In this document: positions 16,026-25,202 of the stretch, piece by piece
Layout of the letters: each line of letters starts with the position of its first letter
Numbering within the stretch: the first letter of the stretch is position 1
Program-made: the position numbers and the translations under genes
Notes under the pieces: generated by a model
What the model saw: only the letters and a program-made list of their open reading frames with translations
What the model was told of the DNA's origin: nothing
Database searches by the model: none
Assembly: GCA_017391185.1 (NCBI GenBank)
Contig: JAFOZN010000117.1
Span: 1 to 26,489, forward strand
Source: Alistipes sp.
GTDB taxonomy: Bacteria; Bacteroidota; Bacteroidia; Bacteroidales; Rikenellaceae
Length of the DNA stretch: 26,489 nt
Reading direction: 5' to 3'

Positions 16026-18212
16026 ATGAGACAGACCAAAAAGAGAGAGTCTCGCCGCGTGAAGAGCGAGCAGAAGCATCGAGATACTAAGAGTATCCGC
16101 TCGGCATTTATCATAAATATGTTCCGTGAGTTCCCTGATAGGGTGTTTACGCTCAAGCATCTTGTTTCGGCTTCGGGTGGTAACTCTCGTGAGGGGCGTT
16201 ATATGGTCAAAGATATTCTTGAGGATTTGATAGCTCAAGAGGTGGTTATTGCGGCAGGTAGAGATAAATACCAACTCTCATTTGCCCAACTACCACATTA
16301 TGAGGGTGTGGTGGAGATTCTCAATTCGGGTGCGGCGTATGTCAAAGTCGAGGAGCTCGAACGTGAGATATATGTCAATCCGCGAGCTACGGCGTGCGCT
16401 TTGGATGGTGATAGGGTGGAGGTTGTACTCCAGCGAGAACCTCAGCGCGAGGGTGATAATCCCGAAGGTGCCATTGTGAGCATCATTAAGCGTAGCGGTA
16501 AGCAATATGTAGGTGTGGCGGAGCTTAGTCGTTCGGCTATATTTGTTAGGCCAGACAGCCGTAAATTGCAGATGGATATCTTCTTCTCTCGCAAGGAGTA
16601 TCCAGGGGTGAAGGATGGCGATAAGGTTGTTTTCCGCATTACCGATTGGCGCGAGGGGGATCGCTCTCCAAGGGGAGTTATTGTCGATGTGCTTGGTCGT
16701 GTGGGTGAAAATGATACCGAGATGCACGCTATTTTGGCAGAGTACGATTTGCCATATAAGTTTGAGCAAGAGGTAGAGGATGCTGCAAATGCTATCAGCG
16801 CCGAGATTACCCCTCAGGATTATGCCGAGCGTAGAGATTTCCGCGATGTTACAACCTTTACAATCGATCCTGCCGATGCCAAGGATTTCGATGATGCACT
16901 CTCTATCCGTAAGGTGGAGGATGGCTTGTGGGAGGTCGGTGTGCATATTGCCGATGTTACACATTATGTGCGTCCGGGCTCTATCGTAGAGAGTGAGGCG
17001 CAGGAGCGAGGTACTTCGGTCTATTTGGTGGATCGTACCGTGCCGATGCTTCCTGAGAGGCTGTGTAACGAACTATGCTCGTTGCGTCCCAATGAGGAGA
17101 AGTTGGCTTTTTCGGCAGTCTTTGTTCTGAATGAAAATGCCGATGTGCTGGATGAATGGTTTGGTCGTACGGTTATCTACTCGGATCGCCGCTTTACCTA
17201 TGCCGAGGCTCAGGCTCGTATTGAGACAGGTGTTGGCGATTTTTCTGAGGAGATAAACGTATTAAATGACTTGGCTCAGAAGATGCGCCGCAATCGTTTC
17301 AAGAATGGTGCGGTGAGCTTCGAGAGGGCAGAGTTTAAGTTTATACTCGATGAAAAGGGTAAACCTCTGGGAGTATATACCAAGGAACAGAAGGAGTCCA
17401 ATCAGCTCATCGAGGAGTTTATGCTTTTGGCCAATCGTAAGGTTGCCGAGTGGTGTACCTATAAGGAGATAAAGGGCAAGAAGGTTCAACGTCCGATGGT
17501 CTATCGTGTGCATGATGAGCCTAATGAGGAGAAGCTCACCCGTTTCAGAGATTTTGTCTTGAAGTTTGGTTATCAATTCAAGGCTACCAAGGGTCGCTCG
17601 GTGGCTAAGGCTATCAATAAGTTGGTCACTGAGGTTAAGGGCCGCCCAGAGGAGAATGCCGTGCAGGCTTTGGCGGTGCGTAGTATGGCCAAGGCTCTCT
17701 ATACTACGGATAACGTGGGACATTACGGTTTGGCATTTAAATACTATACCCACTTTACTTCGCCTATCCGCCGCTATCCCGATATGATGGTGCATAGATT
17801 ATTGGCGAATTATCTTGCTGATGGTAAAAATGGCGATAAGCGAGCTTTGGAGGCGCAGTGTGTCTATGCCTCTGAGCGTGAGATTGTGGCTTCGGAAGCA
17901 GAACGTGCATCCATCAAATATAAGATGGTGGAGTTCATGCAGGATAAAATCGGACAGATGTTCAAGGGTCATGTCTCAGGCATGAGCGAGTGGGGTATAT
18001 ATGTTGAGTTGAACGACACTCATATCGAAGGTATGGCATTCCTGAGAGATATCGAGGGCGATTTCTATATGTATGATGAGGCTCGCTTTGAGGTTGTTGG
18101 TCGTGCTTCAGGCAGACGTATAGCCTTTGGAGATGAGGTTTGGGTACGTGTCAAGGGTGTGGATATGCGCCGCCGTACGATAGATTTTGAATTGATAGTA
18201 AGTGCAAAGTAA
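16026..18212 (+). CDS. rnr: Ribonuclease R (3'-5' exoribonuclease, RNB family)
   Basis: 728 residues. The basic N-terminus (RQTKKRESRRVKSEQKHR) and a winged-helix-like part are followed by cold-shock domains (about 80-230). The RNB catalytic domain has the metal-binding block DPADAKDFDDALS at 281-293 (D281, D287, D289, D290), and the active-site helix TSPIRRYPDMMVHRLL has R582/R583. A C-terminal S1 domain (GHVSGMSEWGIYVELNDTHI) closes the protein; there is no long Lys-rich tail. The enzyme degrades structured RNA from the 3' end and takes part in rRNA and mRNA turnover. Its stop codon overlaps the start of mqnC in TAATG, so the two are translationally coupled. A 57-base AT-rich gap precedes it. 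Confidence 0.96.
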   Translation: MRQTKKRESRRVKSEQKHRDTKSIRSAFIINMFREFPDRVFTLKHLVSASGGNSREGRYMVKDILEDLIAQEVVIAAGRDKYQLSFAQLPHYEGVVEILNSGAAYVKVEELEREIYVNPRATACALDGDRVEVVLQREPQREGDNPEGAIVSIIKRSGKQYVGVAELSRSAIFVRPDSRKLQMDIFFSRKEYPGVKDGDKVVFRITDWREGDRSPRGVIVDVLGRVGENDTEMHAILAEYDLPYKFEQEVEDAANAISAEITPQDYAERRDFRDVTTFTIDPADAKDFDDALSIRKVEDGLWEVGVHIADVTHYVRPGSIVESEAQERGTSVYLVDRTVPMLPERLCNELCSLRPNEEKLAFSAVFVLNENADVLDEWFGRTVIYSDRRFTYAEAQARIETGVGDFSEEINVLNDLAQKMRRNRFKNGAVSFERAEFKFILDEKGKPLGVYTKEQKESNQLIEEFMLLANRKVAEWCTYKEIKGKKVQRPMVYRVHDEPNEEKLTRFRDFVLKFGYQFKATKGRSVAKAINKLVTEVKGRPEENAVQALAVRSMAKALYTTDNVGHYGLAFKYYTHFTSPIRRYPDMMVHRLLANYLADGKNGDKRALEAQCVYASEREIVASEAERASIKYKMVEFMQDKIGQMFKGHVSGMSEWGIYVELNDTHIEGMAFLRDIEGDFYMYDEARFEVVGRASGRRIAFGDEVWVRVKGVDMRRRTIDFELIVSAK

Positions 18213-19324
18213 TGATACGAGCAGAAGAGGTTTTCGCTAAGGCTAAGGATCGAGCTACGCTTAGCCGCCAGGAGGCTTATTGGCTGTGGGATGAGGCTCC
18301 GTTGGAGCGTCTGGCTGCGGTGGCTGATGAGGTTAGGCGAGGTGTGGTAGCAGATTCTAATGTGGTAACGTGGCAGATTGATCGCAATGTGAATATAACC
18401 AATGTTTGTGTTTCGGGATGTAAATTCTGCAACTTTCATTGCAAACCACATCAGACTCAGAAGGCATTTATCACCTCGATAGAGGAGTATCGCGAAAAGA
18501 TTGATAGGATGTTGGAGTTGGGGGGCGATCAGCTTTTGTTGCAGGGCGGTATGCATCCCCGATTGGGCGTAGAGTTTTATGAAGATCTGTTTAGTGAGCT
18601 AAAAAGACTCTATCCTAATGTGCGCCTACACGCTTTGGGACCTCCAGAAGTAGCTCATATTGCTAAGGTTAGCGGGATTACTTCACGTCAATGTTTAGAG
18701 CGTTTGGTGGCAGCAGGTCTGGATTCGTTGCCAGGTGCGGGAGCCGAGATTCTCGATCCTCAGGTGAGAAAAACTATCTCGCCTGCCAAACCGAGTGTCG
18801 AGGAGTGGCTTGAGGTGATGCATGAGGCTCATGAGATGAATCTTGCTACTTCGGCGACTATGATGTATGGCCATATTGAGACACCTCATCAGAGGGTGGA
18901 TCATCTGCTTAGAATACGTGATTTGCAGGATCGTTGTCCTGAGGGTAATTACGGCTTTTTGGCATTTATCCCATGGATCTTCCGTTCTACGGGTACAAGG
19001 CTTGAGGCGGAGGGCGTAAAGTCTAATTTCTCGGCGTTGGAGTATATCAGAGTTATTGCGGTTAGCCGATTGATACTTAATAATATACGCAATATCCAAG
19101 CCTCATGGCTTACGGTGGGTAAAGCGACAGCACAACTTGCTCTGCATAGCGGTGCCAATGACATGGGTTCGATTATGATCGAGGAGAATGTCGTTTCGAG
19201 TGCGGGAGCGCATAATAAGTTCGATGCCGAGGGTATTCAGCGAGCTATCCGAGAGGCTGGTTTTACCCCTCAGCTTCGTGACCAATTGTATCGCCCAAGA
19301 GTTTATGAAGTAGGCGCGAAATAA
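18212..19324 (+). CDS. mqnC: Cyclic dehypoxanthinyl futalosine synthase (radical SAM, menaquinone biosynthesis)
   Basis: 370 residues. The radical-SAM cluster motif CxxxCxxC is C66, C70, C73 (NVCVSGCKFCNF). The enzyme cyclises dehypoxanthinyl futalosine to the cyclic form in the futalosine route to menaquinone. MqnC-type marks are LLQGGMHPRLGVEFYEDLF, LDSLPGAGAEIL, TSATMMYGHIETPHQRVDHL, NYGFLAFIPWIF, NIQASWLTVG and GANDMGSIMIEENVVSSAG, with the C-terminal AGFTPQLRDQLYR. The paralogs MqnE and CofH share the fold but not this C-terminus. The start overlaps the rnr stop by one base (TAATG). No other mqn gene is in the window, and a strong terminator follows. Menaquinone is the membrane quinone used for anaerobic respiration. 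Confidence 0.9.
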   Translation: MIRAEEVFAKAKDRATLSRQEAYWLWDEAPLERLAAVADEVRRGVVADSNVVTWQIDRNVNITNVCVSGCKFCNFHCKPHQTQKAFITSIEEYREKIDRMLELGGDQLLLQGGMHPRLGVEFYEDLFSELKRLYPNVRLHALGPPEVAHIAKVSGITSRQCLERLVAAGLDSLPGAGAEILDPQVRKTISPAKPSVEEWLEVMHEAHEMNLATSATMMYGHIETPHQRVDHLLRIRDLQDRCPEGNYGFLAFIPWIFRSTGTRLEAEGVKSNFSALEYIRVIAVSRLILNNIRNIQASWLTVGKATAQLALHSGANDMGSIMIEENVVSSAGAHNKFDAEGIQRAIREAGFTPQLRDQLYRPRVYEVGAK

Positions 19325-19343
19325 CTCTCAGTGAAAGATATTT

Positions 19344-19389
19344 AAAGAGGAATAATCTTATCAGAAATGGTAAATTATTCCTCTTTTTT
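19344..19389 (+). terminator. Rho-independent terminator after rnr-mqnC
   Basis: A perfect 13-bp stem (AAAGAGGAATAAT at 19344-19356 with its complement at 19374-19386), a 17-base loop and a T-run to 19389. Confidence 0.9.
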
Positions 19390-19477
19390 GTATGGATTTT
19401 AACTCCTTATTCTACTCTAAAAATATCTCTTTAAGAATAAAATAACATAGAAAGGTTTTTAATTAATTAAAATTAAT

Positions 19478-19485
19478 TACCTTTG
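19478..19485 (+). promoter_or_regulatory. -7 box (TACCTTTG) of the trigger factor promoter
   Basis: A perfect TAnnTTTG box in a very AT-rich stretch (19455-19480), with a run GGTTTTT about 17 bases upstream as a weak -33 element. A start near 19492 gives a leader of about 50 bases before the ATG at 19541. Confidence 0.6.
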
Positions 19486-19540
19486 CACTCCGAATTGATA
19501 GAGAAAAAGTCGAAATAAGAATAAAATACTAAATCAAATT

Positions 19541-20866
19541 ATGAAAATTACAAGAGAACAGCGTGAGGCAGGTACTTCAGTTTTGAAGGTACTCGTTGCA
19601 GAGGCAGATTATGCAGAGGCAGTTGATAAGATGTTGCGTGACTACAAGCGTAAGGCAAATGTCCCAGGTTTCCGTCCTGGTATGGTTCCTATGGGTATCG
19701 TACGCAAGATGTATGGTAAGGGTGCTGTAGCAGAGCAGTCATATCGTATCGCATCAAACTCAGTATTCGAGTATTTGCAGAAGGAGGGTATCGACTACGT
19801 AGGCGATGTTATCCCATCAGAGGAGCAGGGCGATTTCGATTTCGAGAACAACACCGAGCATGAGTTCATCTTTGAGATCGGTGAGGCTCCAAAGATCGAG
19901 ATGGAGCTCACAAAGGAGGATAAGCTTACATACAACAAGATCAAGATCGATGAGAAGATGGTAGAGGGTTATAAGGATAACTACTTGCGCCGCTACGGTC
20001 GTTTGGTAGATGTTGAGAAGGTTGAGAAGGATGAGGCTTTGACCGTAGTTTTGGATAACGGCGAGATGCGTATCGAGGATGCTTACGTAGGTCTTATCTC
20101 TATGAGCGATGAGGAGCGTGCTATCTTCTTGGGTAAGAAGGTTGGCGATAAGATGGATGTAGATGTAAACGAGCTCTACAAGTCAGCTTCTCAGCGTGCT
20201 TCTATCCTTCAGGTTAAGCAGGAGGAGTTGGAGACAATCAACCCTAAGTTCTCTTTGGAGATCAAGCAGATTCGTCAGTTTGCAAACCCAGAGCTCAACG
20301 AGGAGTTCTTCAAGATGGCTTTCCCTGCAGGTAACATCACCTCTGAGGAGGAGTTGAACAAGTTCTTGGAGGCAGAGATCGAGACAGAGCTTAAGCGTGA
20401 GTCTGATTACCTCTTCACTATCCGTGTTCGCAACTTCCTCATGGAGAAGGCTGGCTTGCAGATGCCTGAGGCATTCTTGAAGCGCTGGTTGTTCACCATC
20501 AACGAGGGTAAGTTCACAATGGAGGATATCGAGAAGGATTTCGATGGCTTTGTTAAGATGTTTACATGGAACTATATCCAGAAGCACTTCATCCAGAGCG
20601 CTGAGTTGCGCGTAAGCCAGGAGGAGGCAGAGGCAGAGGCTAAGGAGTTTGCTAAGGCTCAGTTTGCTCAGTACGGTATGCCATCAGCTCCAGAGGAGAT
20701 GATTGCTAACTTCTCTAAGCAGATCCTTGAGAACAAGGAGCAGTCACAGAAGATCTATGAGAAGCTCTATGAGTTGAAGGTTGTAGAGTACGTTAAGTCT
20801 CAGATCAAGGTTTCTAACAAGTCTGTATCTTCAGAGGAGTTCGCTAAGTTGGCTCAGGAGATGTAG
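19541..20866 (+). CDS. tig: Trigger factor, ribosome-associated chaperone
   Basis: 441 residues. The protein binds at the ribosomal exit tunnel and shields new chains. The N-terminal ribosome-binding loop is GFRPGMVP at 43-50, matching GFRxGxxP. A middle PPIase-like part (about 145-230) is divergent, as is usual in Bacteroidetes, and shows little of the FKBP active-site pattern. The C-terminal part (about 250-441) is helical and highly charged (Glu/Lys rich), as expected for the cradle arms. Codon use differs from neighbours: AAC, TTC, ATC, AAG and CGT dominate, as in very highly expressed genes. It stands alone between its own promoter and terminator, upstream of clpP-clpX, an order common in bacteria. 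Confidence 0.93.
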   Translation: MKITREQREAGTSVLKVLVAEADYAEAVDKMLRDYKRKANVPGFRPGMVPMGIVRKMYGKGAVAEQSYRIASNSVFEYLQKEGIDYVGDVIPSEEQGDFDFENNTEHEFIFEIGEAPKIEMELTKEDKLTYNKIKIDEKMVEGYKDNYLRRYGRLVDVEKVEKDEALTVVLDNGEMRIEDAYVGLISMSDEERAIFLGKKVGDKMDVDVNELYKSASQRASILQVKQEELETINPKFSLEIKQIRQFANPELNEEFFKMAFPAGNITSEEELNKFLEAEIETELKRESDYLFTIRVRNFLMEKAGLQMPEAFLKRWLFTINEGKFTMEDIEKDFDGFVKMFTWNYIQKHFIQSAELRVSQEEAEAEAKEFAKAQFAQYGMPSAPEEMIANFSKQILENKEQSQKIYEKLYELKVVEYVKSQIKVSNKSVSSEEFAKLAQEM

Positions 20867-20936
20867 TATTGTAATGTCGAAGACTTGGGGCACTTGATGT
20901 AAGTTAAGGGCCTAAGAGTATCGAGATAGTTTTTAG

Positions 20937-20975
20937 ATTGGACTCTGGGCGTAAAGTTTGCAGAGTCCAATTTTT
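20937..20975 (+). terminator. Rho-independent terminator after tig
   Basis: An 11-bp perfect stem (ATTGGACTCTG at 20937-20947, complement at 20961-20971), a 13-base loop and T-rich trailing bases (TTTTT around 20971-20975). It separates tig from clpP. Confidence 0.88.
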
Positions 20976-21095
20976 AGTTTTCTGGGTGAGGATGATTTGT
21001 GGGTGTGGAGATGGATTTCATATTTAGCTCTGCTCTTATGAGTTGTCACAACAGAGAGAGAAATAGATATATTAATATATAAAGTATAACGCGAT

Positions 21096-21764
21096 ATGAG
21101 TGAATTTGAAAAGTATGCCAGAGGATATTGTGGTATCAGCAGCCTGAAGTTGCACGATTTTAAGTCAATTCAGTCAGCTTATGTCTCTCCGACAATTATC
21201 GAGGAGCGTCAGTTGAATGTGGCTACGATGGATGTCTTCTCTCGACTTATGATGGATCGTATCATCTTTTTGGGAGCTCCGATCTATGATGATGCAGCCA
21301 ATATCATTCAGGCACAGTTGCTTTTTTTGGAGTCGGTAGATCCTTCGAAGGATATTCAGATCTATATCAACTCTCCAGGTGGATCAGTCTCAGCTGGTTT
21401 GGGTATTTATGATACTATGCAACTCATATCGAGCGATGTGGCTACGATCTGTACAGGCCTGGCTGCTTCGATGGGCGCGGTGTTGCTTACGGCAGGTGCT
21501 GCTGGCAAGCGTTCGGCATTGCCACACTCTCGCATCATGATTCATCAGCCATTGGGCGGTGCTCAGGGACAAGCCTCGGATATCGAGATTACGGCTCGTG
21601 AGATTCTCAAGACCAAAAAGGAGCTTTATGAGATTCTTTCTACACATTCTGGTGTGGCTGTGGAGAAGATTGAGCGTGATGCCGACCGAGATTATTGGAT
21701 GACATCATTGGAGGCTAAGGAGTATGGCTTGATTGATGCAGTATTGGGTAAGCGTAGTAAGTAA
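21096..21764 (+). CDS. clpP: ATP-dependent Clp protease proteolytic subunit
   Basis: 222 residues. The catalytic triad is S125 ([11 protein letters not shown]), H150 ([14 protein letters not shown]) and D199 (DADRDYW), with the spacing of the family (25 and 49 residues). The N-terminal ~28 residues precede the conserved core and may include a propeptide or extended axial loop. ClpP assembles into two seven-membered rings and degrades proteins fed by ClpX. It is followed after 11 bases by clpX, so the two form an operon. The 120-base leader after the tig terminator contains a small inverted repeat (GTTGT/ACAAC, 21042-21052) and an AT palindrome (21067-21080). A possible TTG-N21-TATATTAA promoter there is weak. 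Confidence 0.97.
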   Translation: MSEFEKYARGYCGISSLKLHDFKSIQSAYVSPTIIEERQLNVATMDVFSRLMMDRIIFLGAPIYDDAANIIQAQLLFLESVDPSKDIQIYINSPGGSVSAGLGIYDTMQLISSDVATICTGLAASMGAVLLTAGAAGKRSALPHSRIMIHQPLGGAQGQASDIEITAREILKTKKELYEILSTHSGVAVEKIERDADRDYWMTSLEAKEYGLIDAVLGKRSK

Positions 21765-21775
21765 AAGAGTATAAT

Positions 21776-23056
21776 ATGGCAAATAAACATAAAGGAACAG
21801 GTCGAGGTCATGAAGATTGTTGCTCGTTTTGCGGTGCCAAGCGAAGCGATGTGGCATTGATGTTTCAGGGCGTTGATGGCTCCAATATCTGCAACAATTG
21901 CGTGGATAGAGGCTATCAACTTCTGCGTGAGAGCGAACTTGTTTCGGGCAAAGGTAAGGTTCAGTCGAAGAGCGATGACCTGAGTTTGGAACAGCTTATG
22001 AAACCTCAGCAGATTAAGGCTGTGCTGGATGAGTATGTTATCGGTCAGGATGATGCCAAGCGATATATGTCGGTGGCCGTATATAACCACTATAAGCGCA
22101 TCCTAAGTCGCCAGAAAGGCATAGGTGGTGATGTGGAGATCGATAAGTCGAATATCGTATTGGTAGGCCCTACGGGTACGGGTAAGACTTTGATGGCACG
22201 TACCATTGCGCGAGTATTGAATGTGCCCTTTACCATCGTTGATGCTACAGTATTGACCGAAGCAGGATACGTGGGTGAGGATGTAGAGAGTATCCTCTCG
22301 CGTCTGTTGCAGGTGGCAGACTATGACGTTAAGGCAGCCGAGCGAGGTATCGTCTTTATCGATGAGATAGATAAAATTGCCCGCAAGGGTGATAATCCGA
22401 GCATCACGCGCGATGTTTCGGGTGAGGGCGTGCAGCAGGCTCTGTTGAAGATTCTGGAGGGTACGACAGTGAATGTGCCACCACAGGGAGGTCGTAAGCA
22501 TCCCGATCAGAAGTTCATTCAGGTCAATACCAAGGATATCCTGTTTATCTGCGGTGGAGCGTTTGACGGTATAGAGAAGAAAATCGCTCAGCGACTTAAT
22601 ACTCGTGCCATTGGTTATGGTGTGCAAAACTCCTTGCAGGTTGATCGCGAGAATCTGATGAAATATATTATGCCTCAGGATCTTAAGTCTTTTGGATTGA
22701 TCCCTGAGTTGGTTGGTCGTCTGCCTGTGTTGACATATATGCAACCTCTCACAGCTGAGGCTTTGCGTAAGATCTTGACTGAGCCTAAGAATGCTATTGT
22801 CAAGCAGTATGAACAACTATTTGCTATGGATGGTGTGGATTTCAAATTCTCGGATGAGGTGTTGGATTATATCGTTGAGAAGGCCGATGAGTATAAATTG
22901 GGTGCCAGAGGTTTGCGCTCGATATGTGAGGCCATAGTGACCGACATCATGTTCGACTTGCCATCATCGGATGAGAAAGCATATATTTTGGAACTCGATT
23001 ATGCAAAAAAGCGTATCGAGGGATCGAATTTTTTGCAACTTAAGCAAGTAGGTTAA
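21776..23056 (+). CDS. clpX: ATP-dependent Clp protease ATPase subunit ClpX
   Basis: 426 residues. The N-terminal zinc-binding domain has CxxC pairs C16/C19 and C39/C42 for substrate and adaptor binding. Walker A is GPTGTGKT at 131-138, the pore loop is GYVGED, and Walker B is VFIDEIDKI. The RKH loop is in [10 protein letters not shown], the Arg finger region is around [13 protein letters not shown], and sensor 2 is LGARGLRSI near residue 380. ClpX is an unfoldase that recognises tagged proteins and threads them into ClpP, its neighbour 11 bases upstream. Length and all motifs are normal. The IGF-type loop that docks ClpP was not confirmed by eye. Transketolase follows with its own promoter. 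Confidence 0.97.
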   Translation: MANKHKGTGRGHEDCCSFCGAKRSDVALMFQGVDGSNICNNCVDRGYQLLRESELVSGKGKVQSKSDDLSLEQLMKPQQIKAVLDEYVIGQDDAKRYMSVAVYNHYKRILSRQKGIGGDVEIDKSNIVLVGPTGTGKTLMARTIARVLNVPFTIVDATVLTEAGYVGEDVESILSRLLQVADYDVKAAERGIVFIDEIDKIARKGDNPSITRDVSGEGVQQALLKILEGTTVNVPPQGGRKHPDQKFIQVNTKDILFICGGAFDGIEKKIAQRLNTRAIGYGVQNSLQVDRENLMKYIMPQDLKSFGLIPELVGRLPVLTYMQPLTAEALRKILTEPKNAIVKQYEQLFAMDGVDFKFSDEVLDYIVEKADEYKLGARGLRSICEAIVTDIMFDLPSSDEKAYILELDYAKKRIEGSNFLQLKQVG

Positions 23057-23067
23057 AATTTTTGTGC

Positions 23068-23075
23068 TATATTTG
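23068..23075 (+). promoter_or_regulatory. -7 box (TATATTTG) upstream of transketolase
   Basis: A perfect TAnnTTTG box 28 bases before the ATG at 23104. No TTG lies 19-21 bases upstream, as that spot falls in the end of clpX. TTTTTG sits too close (3 bases). The promoter is therefore only moderately supported. Confidence 0.5.
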
Positions 23076-23103
23076 TGAAATAGGAAAATAAGTATTCAAA
23101 TAT

Positions 23104-25134
23104 ATGTTCGCTAACTCTAAACTAAACAGGGCAGCAGATAACATTCGTATCTTGGCTGCTGCTATGGTTGAAAAGGCTAAATCGGGCCATCCGGGCGGTG
23201 CTATGGGTGGTGCTGATTTTATTAATTTGCTCTATTCTGAGTTCATCAAGTTTGATCCTGAGAATCCAGAGTATCCATTCCGTGACCGTTTCTTCCTCGA
23301 TCCAGGTCATATGTCGCCTATGCTCTATTCGGTGTTGATGCTTTCGGGCTTCTACCAGATGGAGGATTTGAAGGCTTTCCGTCAGTGGGGTAGTATCACT
23401 CCAGGTCATCCTGAGGCAGATGTGATGCATGGTGTTGAGAATACTTCGGGTCCACTCGGTCAGGGACATGCTATGGCTCTTGGAGCTGCTATTGCCGAGC
23501 GTTTTATGGTTGCTCGTTTTGGCGAGTGGATGGCGCATAAGACTTATGCTTTTGTCTCGGATGGTGCTATTCAGGAGGAGATTTCTCAGGGCGTAGGTCG
23601 TATAGCAGGTCATTTGGGGTTGGCAAACTTTATCATGTATTATGACTCGAACAATGTCCAGCTTTCGACTAAGGTAGATGAGGTCGATGGCGAGGATGTT
23701 GCGGCAAAGTATAAGGCATGGGGCTGGCATGTAATAGAGGCTAATGCTCATGATGTAGATGAGTTGCGTAAGGCGCTTATCGAGGCTAATGCTCAGACTC
23801 AGAAGCCAACTCTTATCATCGGTCATTCGATTATGGCCAAGGGTGCTTGCGGTGCCGATGGCGAGAGCTTCGAGGGTAAGGTTTCGACTCATGGTCAGCC
23901 ATTGTCAGGTGCTGGAGCGGATTTGGCTGCTACGGTGACAAATTTGGGTGGCGATGCAGAGAATCCATTCCAGACTTTCGCTGAGACAGCAGAGATTTAT
24001 GCCGCTCGCCGCGAGGAGCTCAAGGCTTGGGCTACGGAGATTAAGGCTCAGGAGGCTGAGTGGCGTTCTCAGAATAAGGAGCTTTCTCGTAAGTTGAATC
24101 GCTTCCTATCGGGTGAGATTCCTGAGATTGATTACAATAAGGTGGAGATGAAGGCAGATGTTGCTACACGTGCGGCATCGGCTACCATGCTCGGTGTGTA
24201 TGCCGAGAAGATTGAGAATATGATCGTGGCTTCGGCAGACCTTAGTAATTCGGATAAGACAGATGGTTTCTTGAAGAAGACCAAGGCCTTTGAGAAGGGT
24301 GATTTTACAGGTCAGTTCTTCCAAGCGGGTGTTGCTGAGCTTACCATGGCATGTATCATGAATGGTATGGCTTTGCATGGTGGTGTCATCCCTGCTTGTG
24401 GTACATTCTTCGTATTCTCTGATTATATGAAGCCAGCGATCCGTTTGTCGGCTTTGATGCGTCTGAAGGTGATTTATATCTGGACTCATGACTCATTCCG
24501 CGTGGGCGAGGATGGCCCTACCCATCAGCCAATCGAGCATGAGGCTCAGATCAGATTGATGGAGCAGTTGCGTAACCATCAGGGCGAGCGTTCTATGGTG
24601 GTGTTGCGTCCAGCCGATGCAGAGGAGACTTTGGTTGCATGGCAGATTGCTATGGCTGAGAAGCGTCCTGTAGGTTTGATCTTCTCTCGTCAGAATGTGA
24701 AGAATCTTCCAGCACTCAGCTGCTCACGCCGCGAGGAGGCTAAGCAGGCTCAGAAGGGTGCATATATCGTGATGGATGCTGCTAAGGCTCAGGTGGTTTT
24801 GATAGCATCAGGTTCTGAGGTATCGACTCTTGTCGAGGGAGCAGAGCTTTTGCGTCAGGAGGGTATCGCAGTGCGTGTGGTGAGCGTTCCAAGTGAGGGC
24901 TTGTTCCGCGATCAGCCTAAATCATATCAAGATTCTGTATTGTTGAAAGATGTTCCTCGTTATGGTTTGACTGCAGGACTCTCGATTACGCTTCGAGGCC
25001 TTGTAGGTGATGAGGGCAAGATACATAGTTTGGATCATTTCGGCTACTCAGCTCCGTTTAAGGTGTTGGATGAGAAGTTCGGTTATAATGGCCAAACTGT
25101 TTATGAAGAGGCTAAGGCTCTGATTAAAGGATAA
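23104..25134 (+). CDS. tkt: Transketolase
   Basis: 676 residues, full length. Transketolase uses thiamine diphosphate and a divalent metal to move two-carbon units between sugar phosphates in the pentose phosphate pathway. Seen are GHPGG at 28-32, GPLGQGHAMA at 116-125, and the cofactor motif written SDG (152-154) instead of GDG, with DSNN at 181-184 as the metal-binding side. The pyrimidine domain begins near residue 350, with DLSNSDKTDGF and THDSFRVGEDGPTHQP (a transketolase signature). The C-terminal domain includes VVLIASGSEVSTLVEGAELL. The SDG variant is familiar in Bacteroidetes transketolases and is not a sign of damage. A hairpin follows the gene. Confidence 0.96.
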   Translation: MFANSKLNRAADNIRILAAAMVEKAKSGHPGGAMGGADFINLLYSEFIKFDPENPEYPFRDRFFLDPGHMSPMLYSVLMLSGFYQMEDLKAFRQWGSITPGHPEADVMHGVENTSGPLGQGHAMALGAAIAERFMVARFGEWMAHKTYAFVSDGAIQEEISQGVGRIAGHLGLANFIMYYDSNNVQLSTKVDEVDGEDVAAKYKAWGWHVIEANAHDVDELRKALIEANAQTQKPTLIIGHSIMAKGACGADGESFEGKVSTHGQPLSGAGADLAATVTNLGGDAENPFQTFAETAEIYAARREELKAWATEIKAQEAEWRSQNKELSRKLNRFLSGEIPEIDYNKVEMKADVATRAASATMLGVYAEKIENMIVASADLSNSDKTDGFLKKTKAFEKGDFTGQFFQAGVAELTMACIMNGMALHGGVIPACGTFFVFSDYMKPAIRLSALMRLKVIYIWTHDSFRVGEDGPTHQPIEHEAQIRLMEQLRNHQGERSMVVLRPADAEETLVAWQIAMAEKRPVGLIFSRQNVKNLPALSCSRREEAKQAQKGAYIVMDAAKAQVVLIASGSEVSTLVEGAELLRQEGIAVRVVSVPSEGLFRDQPKSYQDSVLLKDVPRYGLTAGLSITLRGLVGDEGKIHSLDHFGYSAPFKVLDEKFGYNGQTVYEEAKALIKG

Positions 25135-25145
25135 AACATCTAAAG

Positions 25146-25173
25146 CGAGCGAGTTGCAATAGCGATTCGCTCG
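25146..25173 (+). terminator. Hairpin after transketolase, weak terminator or processing site
   Basis: A 12-bp stem with two G-T wobbles (CGAGCGAGTTGC at 25146-25157, partner at 25162-25173) and a four-base loop AATA. Only three T follow, so it may slow or partly stop transcription before hpt. Confidence 0.55.
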
Positions 25174-25190
25174 TTTGGAATATATAACTC

Positions 25191-25197
25191 AAGGAGG
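25191..25197 (+). promoter_or_regulatory. Strong Shine-Dalgarno site of hpt (AAGGAGG)
   Basis: A full AAGGAGG lies 5 bases before the ATG at 25203. Most leaders in this window (for example tig, clpX and tkt) have no such site, so this one is unusual here and fixes the start codon. Confidence 0.75.
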
Positions 25198-25202
25198 GAA
25201 GA

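Noticed and set aside
18212..19324. Calling the radical SAM gene mqnE or cofH
   Set aside because: The C-terminal AGFTPQLRDQLYR, the FIPWIF block and MIEENVVSSAG match MqnC better than its paralogs.
21067..21080. A 14-bp AT-only palindrome before clpP as an operator
   Set aside because: Pure A/T palindromes arise easily in AT-rich leaders, and no second copy or known operator pattern is present.
23559..23567. SDG instead of GDG in the transketolase cofactor motif as a defect
   Set aside because: The rest of the motif and metal-binding residues are intact, and the SDG form is familiar from Bacteroidetes transketolases.
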